From positions 2,501 to 46,964 of the forward strand of contig MCFG01000472.1 of the NCBI GenBank assembly GCA_002104895.1: a stretch of 44,464 nucleotides of DNA, given 5' to 3'. The position numbers were made by a program, and so were the translations under genes. The notes below the pieces were generated by a model. That model was not told the origin of the DNA, made no database searches, and was given only the letters and a program-made list of their open reading frames with translations. The stretch comes from Anaeromyces robustus. Lineage: Eukaryota > Neocallimastigomycota > Neocallimastigomycetes > Neocallimastigales > Neocallimastigaceae. Of this stretch, positions 35,507 to 44,366 are shown piece by piece; position 1 is the first letter of the stretch, and every line of letters starts with the position of its first letter.

Positions 35507-36966
35507 GATAGATAGATAGATAGAAAGATAGATAGATAGATAGAAAGATAGATAAATAGATAGATAGAAAGATAGATAGATAGATAGAAAGATAGATAAA
35601 TAGATAGATTTAATAATTAAATTATTTAAAAATTTTAAATTTATAAAATTAATTATCAAAATAAATTAAATAAATATATGTAAATCATGTTTACACATGT
35701 TTACTAATGTGCCACATATAATTTATATCCTGTGATTACTACATATAATTTTTAATGTTAATCAGGAATAAATTTATGGGTAATAATTTTTTAATTTTTA
35801 TATTTATTAAAGTGTTTTATAAGTTCATTTTATAATCAGAATTTCTATCATATTAAATATAAATATTTATATAATTTTTACAATATCCAATCATATTTAT
35901 TTTCTTTTAAGCCTTCAATAACTTTTTCAAGTACAGATAATGTTTTCATATAATAGATTTTTCGATCAGGATTATAATTTTTAGTATTTACGAAAAAGTC
36001 ATAACCATGAATTTTTGAATATTGATAGAACTCACTAATAGAATTTTCATCTATACTATTTGGGTTTATTCGATTAGAAAACATTACAATTGCAATCCTT
36101 TCTTTTTTTAATTCCTAAGTTTTTTTTTTTAAAAATATATTCATTTAATTAAACATTTATAATAAATATTTTAAAATATCTTTAAAAATAAACTTTAACT
36201 TATATTTATGTCTATATATATATTATAATTTTATTAATTATTTATATTAAATAATAATATAGATATATATAGATATATATATTTTTTTATTTTTATTTTT
36301 GTTTTATAATTTCATAATAATAAAAATGAATAAACTTACAGGCTCTTTAACACAATGATATTTAACATTCAAATATTTAAATACCCCATAACACCTATCT
36401 TTAAAGAAAAAATTTTTCACTATAATATTACAATACTGTCGTCCTTCACATCTTTCTTTTAAGAAATTTATTGGTTCGTAACCACAATCTTTAGGTTTTA
36501 TTTTTTCAATAACTTCTGGGGTAATATTACTATTTGGACAGTTCTCAGTATCATTAGCGTAACGGCCATAAAAAGCTTTATCAATAACTATTGTATAATG
36601 GGCAGGACAAGATATTTCATAAGGTGTCATTCTTTCTGGCCGAATACCATAGTACATTTCACAAAAATATTCTGATTTTACTTCTGTTTCATTAGTAAGT
36701 TTATTAAATTCATTATGGTTATAATAAAAGTGGTCACTTTCATGATTGATCATATTAAATAAATTTCTTTTAGTTCCATCATCTTTTTCTTTATTGATTG
36801 TAATAGGACCATTGGTTATATTTGGATTAACAAAAGTAAAACCTTCTGGTAAATCATAATTTATTTCATTTTTTTTATTTTGAAATAAATTAACATATAC
36901 TTGTTCCGCATTAATCAAACTTAGTAATTCCAAAATAATTGTTAAATGTAGTAATGTTAATACCAT
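34930..36966 (-). CDS. Secreted lectin-glycosyltransferase fusion B (SUEL lectin + GT34-like), three exons
   Basis: Exons 36966-36340, 36114-35882 and 35440-34930 join to a 456-residue protein with no stops; the joins read KEP|ELKKERIAIVMF and DWI-F-WADSD. Residues 1-20 are a hydrophobic signal. Residues about 100-205 form the SUEL-type lectin with Cys at 102, 120, 143, 161, 173, 179, 192 and 205, YGR at 133-135 and KYLNVKYHC at 197-205. Residues 210-456 carry the GT34-like fold: WADSDT (DxD 290-292), QAGVFFIRVHEWS (326-338), DDQSS (359-363) and HIMGD (402-406). It differs from copy A at many positions yet keeps all these residues and both intron phases, so both are probably under selection. 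Promoter presumably at 36970-37020; substrate unknown. Confidence 0.84.
35485..35608. repeat. GATA/GATAGAAA microsatellite
   Basis: Starts as (TA)n, then (GATA)n with regularly spaced GATAGAAA and GATAAATA variants. Lies within an intron. Confidence 0.95.
35674..35856. repeat. Dispersed 180-bp repeat, intronic copy
   Basis: Shares AAATATATGTAAATCATGTTTACACATG, TGTGCCACATATAATT, TATCCTGTGATTACTACATAT and GGAATAAATTTATGGGTAATAATTTTT (given here as separate blocks) with 38761-38935. Both copies are in the same orientation. Probably a fragment of a mobile element, possibly an LTR piece. Confidence 0.85.
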
Positions 36967-37016
36967 TTTTATTTTCTAAAATATTAATAGAATAAAAAAA
37001 AAAAAAAAATAGTTTT

Positions 37017-37800
37017 TTTTATTCATACAAAACATCACTGTTTTTATACTTTATACTTTAATTTAAAATTTAAATAACTTTTAATTTATATAAAATTCAA
37101 AGTCAGAAGATTAAATTTATTAATATTAGAAAAAGAAAATATTTTTGATAACAAAAAAAGAATTTATTTTTATTCCTACAAAACATCACTGTTTTTTATA
37201 CTTCATATTTTGAAGTATTTCATATTTCCATGCTACGGAGTAGCTTCGCTTTATCTCACATGTTTATCCTTTCTACGAATTACATTTCATAAATCTATAG
37301 AATATTCTATTGTTCTATAAATATATGTTTTTTTTTTTTTTATATTTTGTCAAAAATATATGTTATTATATTGATACAACACAGTTTATTTATTATGGAA
37401 CTTTAGTACACTTTATTTATTATTCTTTTGTTTACATACTCAAATTAATGATCAATTGTAAGAATATCTCTCTACATCTCAACTATCTAACTACAGATAT
37501 TCCTAGATGAGGGTTAATATAACTAAACTATTTTCTAACTTTTATATTGATTTACTCACAATAAAGTTTATTTATTTTGTTTATATAAATACTTAATAAT
37601 GATTAAACAATAAAATATAATAATTTTACATTGAATATAAAAATAAATATCAAAATCTGTTTAAGAATAAGAATACCTAAATTTATAAAAATTATTTAAA
37701 TTTAAATAACTTTTAATTTATATAAAATTCAAAGTCAGAAGATTAATAAGAATATTAAATTTATTAATATTAGAAAAACAAAAATATTTTTATGGAATAT
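37017..37800. repeat. Split direct duplication upstream of gene B
   Basis: Block 1 (ACAAAACATCACTGTTTT..ATACTT) occurs at 37026-37060 and 37179-37208. Block 2 (TTTAAATAACTTTTAATTTATATAAAATTC onward, about 90 bp) occurs at 37067-37137 and 37700-37790. The first pair is contiguous; in the second, 490 bp separate the blocks (37209-37698). This looks like a local duplication later split by an insertion. The insert contains ATGCTACGGAGTAGC and TATAAATATATG but no recognised gene. Confidence 0.6.
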
Positions 37801-38093
37801 TATTATTTATATATATATAATTTTATGATAATTTTTTATTTTTAATAAATTAATAATCCTATTTACAATATGATTTTTATTAAAAAAATTATAAACTTAT
37901 GAAATAATGAATTAAACTTTATTTATATATTTTGTTTATCTATTTCACTAAACCTTCCATATACCAATTACACTTTTTCAATAATAAATTCAAGAACATG
38001 TTTTTTTTTTAAATATATTGTTTTTATTTAAGTGTATTTTTAATATAATATAATAAAAGCATATTATAACTATATATAGTTACTAAACAGTAA
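37801..38093. other. AT-rich DNA, no gene seen
   Basis: A/T-rich spacer between the split duplication and solo LTR 2. No feature recognised. Confidence 0.6.
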
Positions 38094-38098
38094 TATAT

Positions 38099-38670
38099 TG
38101 TAACGAACTTAGTGAGAAATTCACTAGGTTGTTGTAGTATTTCAATAATTAAAATAAAATAAACAAACAAAATAAATAACACAATATTAAAACATAATGT
38201 TTATGGATTTATTTTGTATTTTATTTAATATTTAAATATTTAATATTTTTCTTATTAATAATGACTCCAAGAGTAAAAATAATATTAATACATTTCTTTT
38301 ATATTCAAGACTTATTCTAAATCATTACGTGATTGGTTTACTTATTTAAATAACAAAATATTTAATTATTTAACTATTACTATAATTAAGTGAATACATA
38401 ATTAGTATCTAAATAAAATCGTATTTATATCTAAGTGAACGAATAACTAATATCTAAATAAATCTAACTAAGTGAATGAATAATTATAGACTAAATAATT
38501 CTATTAATAAAATAAGTAAATGAACAAATGTATTAATAACTAAATAAATGAATAATTTTCCAAATCAAAAAGGTAAAAGTAGGATTCGAACCAGTGATAT
38601 CTATGATAAAGGTAGAAGTAGTTACCGTTGAGCCACGAAGTTCCTTAATGTCGTTGTTGATACCGTTACA
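38099..38670 (-). mobile_element. Solo LTR 2 (572 bp), TSD TATAT, with tRNA-like segment
   Basis: Ends are TGTAACG and CGTTACA, perfect 7-bp inverted termini, between TATAT at 38094-38098 and 38671-38675. By its tRNA-like part it is inverted relative to LTR 1: on the minus strand TGGCTCAACGG (38635-38625) fits the Pol III A box and GGTTCGAATCC (38592-38582) fits the B box exactly, 33 nt apart. Further in, GATATAAATACG (around 38415-38427) is TATA-like, as in LTR 1. Units of about 45 bp (TTCACTTA..AGATA) repeat near 38385-38520. The segment does not fold into a complete tRNA because the acceptor arms do not pair. Confidence 0.9.
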
Positions 38671-38760
38671 TATATTATAACAATATAAAAAATAATATAA
38701 AGAAAAATATTATAAAATAAGTAATAAGTAAATTATTAATCGAATTATAAAATTATGTCT

Positions 38761-38935
38761 AAATATATGTAAATCATGTTTACACATGATCACTATTGTG
38801 CCACATATAATTCATATCCTGTGATTACTACATATGATTTTTAATGTAATTAGGAATAAATTTATGGGTAATAATTTTTATATTTGTTAAAGTTTATAAG
38901 TTCATTTTATAATCTGAATTTCTATCATCATTTAT
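38761..38935. repeat. Dispersed 180-bp repeat, intergenic copy
   Basis: Matches the intronic copy at 35674-35856 in sequence and orientation, about 90 bp beyond solo LTR 2. No coding potential. Confidence 0.85.
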
Positions 38936-39067
38936 TATCATTTTATTCATTTTATTCAAAATTCATTTTTATATGTAAAACAAATAATTACATTCAAAAT
39001 ATAGTAATAATTTCTTATGGTTATACAGCTAAATATTATTACTATACATAATAAAATAAAAATAAAT

Positions 39068-39342
39068 AAATAAATATAGACTCACATTAATGGGACCCAT
39101 CTCCATTATGTGACCTACACAGTTGTGCAATTACCATGTAGGTGTGAAGGGAATTCCGCAACGGATACCACTGCTCTGCTACTGTCGTATTCACTGCTGG
39201 GACATTAAGATTAGCTCTAACACTCCTATAACGTCTCCTTTTACTACGAGCTTCAGAATAGGCCCCAATTGTCTCTCCAACAGTGATACTTTAACTTTAG
39301 TGACAGGCAAAAAAAAAAAATTTTTGTCATCGCCTAATTTAT
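39068..39342 (-). repeat. Dispersed repeat with a short coding-like frame, copy 2
   Basis: The longer relative of 17436-17660. On the minus strand one frame runs from about 39291 to the stop at 39087 and reads ETIGAYSEARSKRRRYRSVR, then ANLNVPAVNTTVAEQWYPL, then RNSLHTYMVIAQLCRS. The basic, complex composition is unlike the A/T background. Family unknown; perhaps a transposon protein fragment. The following sequence (39342-39400) matches the start of the 70-bp repeat at 20607. Confidence 0.7.
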
Positions 39343-39399
39343 TAAAAATTTCTTACGGTGTTATCTTTCTCAGAGTTATACAACTAAAATTTTTAAAAA

Positions 39400-40400
39400 C
39401 AAAAAATATGTAGTATAAAACTAACAAAAGTGTATTTGCAATCAACAGTTAAATGCTATTACTGTAAAAAAAATCACAAAATTTAAATTTGTTAACGCGC
39501 GTAATAAAAATAAATTAAAAATAAATTAAAAATAAAATAAAACGCGCGCGTAATGACACGTTTATTTTATTATCTTATGGGATTATTTTCAGCTACAGAT
39601 TATTTTAAAATTATTATTTTTTTTTCTTCTTAATTTGTTGTATAATACGGAATAAATTGTATTCAATTGTGATTTAAGAGTCATTTAAAATTTTGTATCA
39701 TTATAGGTTCTGTTTTTAAAGTTAACATAATGGTAACTCTATATATATTTAGTTTACATGTAATTTTATATTATGTTAGTTGTGTTGGTTTATAAATCTT
39801 ATTACTATAATGTAATGTAAGGTTTCTAAATAACGTAATTTTATATTCTAACAATAAGTAGTAGGGAAAATACATTCATGTATTAGTAATTACATTTATT
39901 TTTATTTTATTTTTTGTTTAGTAATATAAATAATAAATAATATTTAAAGAGTTTAAGCCTTATCCAAAAAAAAATATTATTCTTTTAATTATTACTAATA
40001 AATTAATATATTATTTATTTATTTACTATGCCTCTTTTATAAAACATGTTATTATATTACATATAAAAAAAAATAAGTAATAAATAAGTAAAAATAGAGA
40101 AAAAACTACTTCAACATTGAAGTAGTTTTTTAATAGCTTATTTTACAATTAAAAAGCCTCCTCCTTTTTCCTTTTTTTCCTTTAGTTTAAATAAAAAAAT
40201 CCAATAATAATTTAATCAATTAATTGATTAATAATTAAATGGATTGGAAGAATGATTGGAATAAATAAATATGAAAAAATATATAATAAACAATTGGTTT
40301 TTTGATTTTATAACAATTACTTTTTTTTGCTTTTTTTGTTTTATTTTGTGCGCTTTTTGGTGTTTTTTTTTTATTTTTTGTTTTTTGTTTTGTATTAATT
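39400..40400. other. AT-rich DNA with palindromes, no gene seen
   Basis: Contains paired AACGCGCG motifs (39495 and 39540) around an AAATAAATT run, and a perfect 14-15-bp inverted repeat at 40100-40131 (AAAAAACTACTTCAA / TTGAAGTAGTTTTTT). The Lys/Asn-rich minus frame at 40235-40426 is compositional. No gene or RNA is recognised. Confidence 0.6.
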
Positions 40401-40406
40401 AACAGT

Positions 40407-41733
40407 TTAACTAGTTTTATTCCCATTGTTTTTTCTTGGTTTTTGGACGTAATATGGAGTACCGTTGTCTAATGGATAATATTTAAATTCATAAATAGTA
40501 TTACCAGCTTTACAAACATCTTTAACATCTTCATAAACCTTGAAAGTATTATCGGTATAACGGTATTTTGGTGATCTTGGTGTGGTTTCTAATATTTTAT
40601 TTTAAATAAATAAATAAATAAATAAATAAGAAAAAGAGAAAAAAGTTAACATAAAAATAAAGGTTTTTAATTTCATTAATAATATTAATTATTGGTAATA
40701 ATCATTTCCATTAGAAATTTTATTATTAGATAGATAATAAATTATCTTTATCTGTAAATATATTTACCTTTACTGAGAATAGCATTTCCATCTTTTATCT
40801 TAAATGATGGCATATCTCAAGTGATGATCTACACTAAAGCCTTGAGTTAATTGGGTTTTAACAATTCCATCAGCATCGTCTCCTGCACAATTATTATCGG
40901 TTACTTCAATAAGTTTACAATTCAACTCCATCATATTTTGGAGTACATTTAATGTAGGGAACATTATTTGTATTAACGGCATTAACTAAATAAATTAACC
41001 AATTTTATCGGTAATTTTATCACATTTGGTTGCGGATTCACAATGTAACAATGTATTACTATTAGCTAAATACATTGAAAGAGTTATTCCTACCGGGGGT
41101 TCCCCGACTGACGTAGTCGTCAGGTTGTTGGACTCTGACCTACTTGTCATGAGTTCGACTCCGGGTATCACCCTCAGTTATGGATCAAAATATAACTATT
41201 TATTAGTTATATTTTGATCCATAACTCTTCCACTCTTTTTCTTCACAAACCATGAAATCAACCAATCGTTATGAGTGAATTTCACTCATAAAGTATTGTT
41301 TATGTATATTTCTAACTTATAAATATATATTCTTGTAATTTCATGTAAAATTAATCTCTAGAATTAGTATTAAGATTAAAATAAATATTAATAATAAATA
41401 AAATTGTTATTAAAACTCATTAATCTTATAACATAAAAAGTATAATTAGTATTGTGTTAACCTAAGTCGTTAGCGTTGTTACACACAATTCCTACTTCAT
41501 CTTTCTATTTTTGCTATACTTTACCTATTTTTCTATTTTGAGTTTCATAGAGTGGTATTTCATATGAATTACCAGTTCCCTCGGTAATCTCACCGATTCC
41601 TCGACTACATCTTGAACCGGTACAATTTATAATTAATAATTTATATAATAAATGTTCCGCTTCAATATCTACTGTACTTATATCCCTCTAATTATACCAA
41701 AACTTTTCTTGCTTTTAATTTACAACTACTACC
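40407..41733 (-). pseudogene. Decayed Cys-containing gene, 3' exons, interrupted by solo LTR
   Basis: The last exon (40588-40407) reads TTPRSPKYRYTDNTFKVYE, VKDVCKAGNTIYEFKYYPLD and ends KNNGNKTS. It joins over a 179-nt intron (GTAAAT...TTAG) to an exon ending at 40768 (KIKDGNAILSK|E). Upstream, 40798-40980 reads NCKLIEVTDNNCAGDDADG in another frame, and beyond the LTR 41500-41690 reads LLYKLLIINCTGSRCSRGIG and EITEGTGNSYEIPLYETQNR. The 'L-I-x-C-x-x-x-x-C' motif resembles scaffoldin repeats, so this may be a dead scaffoldin-like gene, but the match is weak. Frameshifts near 40795 and the LTR make it non-functional. Confidence 0.55.
41044..41483 (+). mobile_element. Solo LTR 3 (440 bp), TSD CACAA, with tRNA-like segment and palindromes
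   Basis: Ends TGTAACAA and TTGTTACA, 8-bp inverted termini, between CACAA at 41039-41043 and 41484-41488. It carries a tRNA-like stretch at about 41090-41170, with TTGGACTCTGACC recalling the anticodon arm of tRNA-Gln(CUG) and GAGTTCGACTCC (41151-41162) as B box. Then come a perfect 22-bp inverted repeat (arms 41176-41197 and 41205-41226, 7-nt loop), an 11-bp palindrome (41269-41291) and TTATAAATATATA (TATA-like, about 41318). It is inserted in a decayed gene. Confidence 0.92.
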
Positions 41734-42206
41734 TGTAACGAATACTAGAAATTATAGAGTTGGCTTACTCGTTAAGCTCTAGAACTCTGCTCAGTATTCC
41801 TGGGTTCAATACACAGGAATGCCTTTTGTTAAAATTTATATTTTTATTTTTTACTATTTTATTATTTTATTTTTTTATTATTATTTTATTATATATTAAT
41901 ATATTATAAAGTGTATTAAATGATAATATTATTTTATTATAAAAAGGTTAATAGACCAATTAGATTTAGAATATAATAACTCATGAAAAATGTAATTAAA
42001 ATATTTTGAAATAATGTTTATAAATATTCAAGAATTTTCTCATTTGAAAATTCGAGTTTTTATTAACAAAGAAATAATAAAATAAATAAAATTATTTGAT
42101 ACTAACCTGTTGTTTGTTTGTGTCCAATAATTCTTGTTTATTTTCTAATATTGAGGTGTTTTTAAGTTTATTAAGAATTATTATTGTTGGACTTCTGTTC
42201 TTTACA
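41734..42206 (+). mobile_element. Probable 5' LTR of a partial LTR retrotransposon, with tRNA-like segment
   Basis: Begins TGTAACGAATAC like solo LTR 1 and carries a tRNA-like stretch (41756-41822) with GGGTTCAATAC (41802-41812). Its 3' part, ending GTTCTTTACA at 42206, aligns with the LTR-like copy at 29588-30140. The 5-bp flanks (CTACC on the left, ATAAA on the right) do not match, as expected if this is the 5' LTR of a longer element continuing past the window. The end coordinate is inferred from that alignment. Confidence 0.6.
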
Positions 42207-42419
42207 ATAAAAACTCCTATAAAATTTTTTAAACACCTTAGTATCAAATAATCAAATATAAAATTTTTAAAGACTACTTAAGTAAGTCAGTAAAAATTTA
42301 TATTAAAGGAAAAGGACGCTGAAAAAATAGAAAAGTCCGTATACTAATATAAATTTTTACCTTTTGGCGCTTAATAGTAATAAAAATTTTATATAATAAT
42401 TTTTATAAAACAAAATTTT

Positions 42420-43020
42420 TTTAATGACAATTTCAATTTCAGTTCAATTTTAATTTCAAATCTCAATTTCAATTTCTATCACAATTCAATTAAAACTTCA
42501 ATTTCAGTTCAATTTTAATTTCAAATCTCAATTTCAATTTCAATTTCAATCACGATTCAATTAAAATTTCAATTTCAATTTAAAATCTCAATTTCAACTT
42601 CAATTATAATTCAATTAAAATTTCAATTTCAATTTAAAACCTCAATTTCAATTTCGACTACAATCCAATTAAAATTTCAATTACAATTTAAAATTTCAAT
42701 TCAAACTTCAATTACAAATCAATTAAAAAAAAAAAAAAAAATTTCAATTTCAATTTCAATTTCAATTTCAATTTCAATTTCAATTTCAATTTCAATTTCA
42801 ATTTCAATTTCAATTTCAATTTCAATTTCAATTTCAATTTCAATTTCAATTTCAATTTCAATTTCAATTTCAATTTCAATTTCAATTTCAATTTCAATTT
42901 CAATTTCAATTTCAATTTCAATTTCAATTTCAATTTCAATTTCAATTTCAATTTCAATTTCAATTTCAATTTCAATTTCAATTTCAATTTCAATTTCAAT
43001 TTCAATTTCAATTTCAATTT
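42420..43020. repeat. AATTTC hexamer satellite
   Basis: Degenerate AATTTCAATTTC units at 42420-42730, then about 46 perfect hexamers at 42741-43019. Any reading frame here (for example Lys-Leu repeats on the minus strand) is an artefact. It lies in the presumed leader of the LTR element. Confidence 0.95.
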
Positions 43021-43540
43021 ATTCTTAATTTTAAATCCAATTTAAATTTAAATTTTGATTACAAATTCCAATTTAGTATTAATTAAAAAAAAAAAAAAAA
43101 ATTTTTTTTTTATCATCAAATTTAAATTCAATTGCAAATTGAAATTTCAATCTCAAAATTTCAAAATCAATTCTGTCAATAAAAAAAATCTTTTTTATTT
43201 AAAACAATACCAAACTAGAAGAGAATAAAACATTACAATTAAAGTAAACTTGACTAAAATATACAAAAAAGGAAAAAAATATGAAAAAAAAATAAATAAA
43301 TACAAAGAAATTTAAATAAATCCAATAATAAAATTTAAATATATAAGTGAATGAATAAATATTTTTTAAATAAATCAATTAATAAGTGAATAAAAATATA
43401 ATATTTAAATAAAACACATAATAAAAAATAAACAAATAATTGTAATAAAACAAATAAAAAAAAAAAAATAATATAAAATATTTTTCTTTTTAATAAAAGA
43501 AAAATAAATATTTTTATATAAATTGTTATAAATTTTCTTT
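43021..43540. other. AT-rich DNA, no gene seen
   Basis: A/T-rich sequence with homopolymers and AAATAAAT runs. Within the presumed untranslated leader of the element beginning at 41734. Confidence 0.6.
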
Positions 43541-43863
43541 AAATCAGCTTCCTGTGACTTCCTACGCGAGGTAGCTTAATCAACTGCCGATACGTAATAC
43601 TTTTGTTTTCTGGGATATTTGACAACTGAGGTAGCTCATATAATTTTTTTCTTAAGGCTAATTAAGTTAGTCGTTAAAAAAAGAAATTAATAATATCCTA
43701 CCTTTTATTAATTTTTAATTAATATTAACAGTCGAATATCTTAGCGTTTATATAACGGTTATAACAAAAGAGCTAAGGGTTCTATCACCTGAAGTTATTT
43801 AATAATTTATAAATAATTTGTTATAAAAATATTTAATTTTAATTATTAAAAAGAAAATATTAT

Positions 43864-43912
<49 letters not shown>

Positions 43913-44242
43913 CTTTAAGAAAATTTATTGTTGATTTATATAAAAATTTAATATTGATAATTGAAATATCCTTTTCTTATTGATATTGAATTTAACAGTT
44001 TAAATCAGCATAGACGAGCCTTACTAATCAATCAACAGAGGTATAGTAAGGGTGGTAATAAGATCCTGAAGCGCGTGACGGAACATAGATCGCGTGAATA
44101 GGGTGACGGAAAACGTTTACCATCGGATGAAAGACTCTTGATTAGTAGTCTATTATATTTAAACTGGTCGGAAATTCAATTTCAATAATAACAATATTAA
44201 ATTTATTTTTTTATAAACTTATATTACTTGAAAACTCAAAAG

Positions 44243-44295
<53 letters not shown>

Positions 44296-44366
44296 TATTC
44301 TGAAGATATAAATTCGTTTTAATAAATTAAATTTCTCTTATTATAAATAAAGTAATAACTTTTAAT
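43541..44366 (+). other. GC-richer leader islands with foldable RNA and two long poly(A) tracts
   Basis: Two islands (43545-43800 and 44000-44175) stand out from the A/T background, separated by poly(A) tracts of about 39 (43870-43908) and about 45 (44247-44291). In the second island TACTAATCAA (44022-44031) pairs with TTGATTAGTA (44138-44147), extended by TAGAC (44012-44016)/GTCTA, and GGTGGTAA (44051-44058) pairs with TTACCATC (44117-44124) inside it. In the first, GGATATT (43613) can pair with AATATCC (43691). Probably the structured 5' leader of the LTR element. Confidence 0.45.

Larger units (their letters stand above)
35441..35881 (-). other. Intron 2 of gene B, with microsatellite and dispersed repeat
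   Basis: A 441-nt intron (211 nt in the paralogue), donor GTAAAA and acceptor TTTTAG. It holds a (TA)n/(GATA)n-GATAGAAA microsatellite at 35485-35608 and a 180-bp repeat at 35674-35856 shared with 38761-38935. Intron 1 of gene B is 36115-36339 (225 nt). Confidence 0.85.

Noticed and set aside
38568-38645. A tRNA gene on the minus strand
   Set aside because: A and B boxes are good, but acceptor and T stems do not pair and the position recurs in other LTRs, so it is annotated as a tRNA-like part of the LTR.
39123-39413. Plus-strand 96-codon frame
   Set aside because: Lies antisense to the more protein-like minus frame of the dispersed repeat and is not kept in the copy at 17436-17660.
40100-40131. 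Rho-independent terminator
   Set aside because: The palindrome followed by T looks like one, but the organism is eukaryotic and the hairpin is A/T-rich with no adjacent gene end.
42712-43017. Lys-Leu repeat frame
   Set aside because: A direct translation of the AATTTC hexamer satellite, with no other coding sign.
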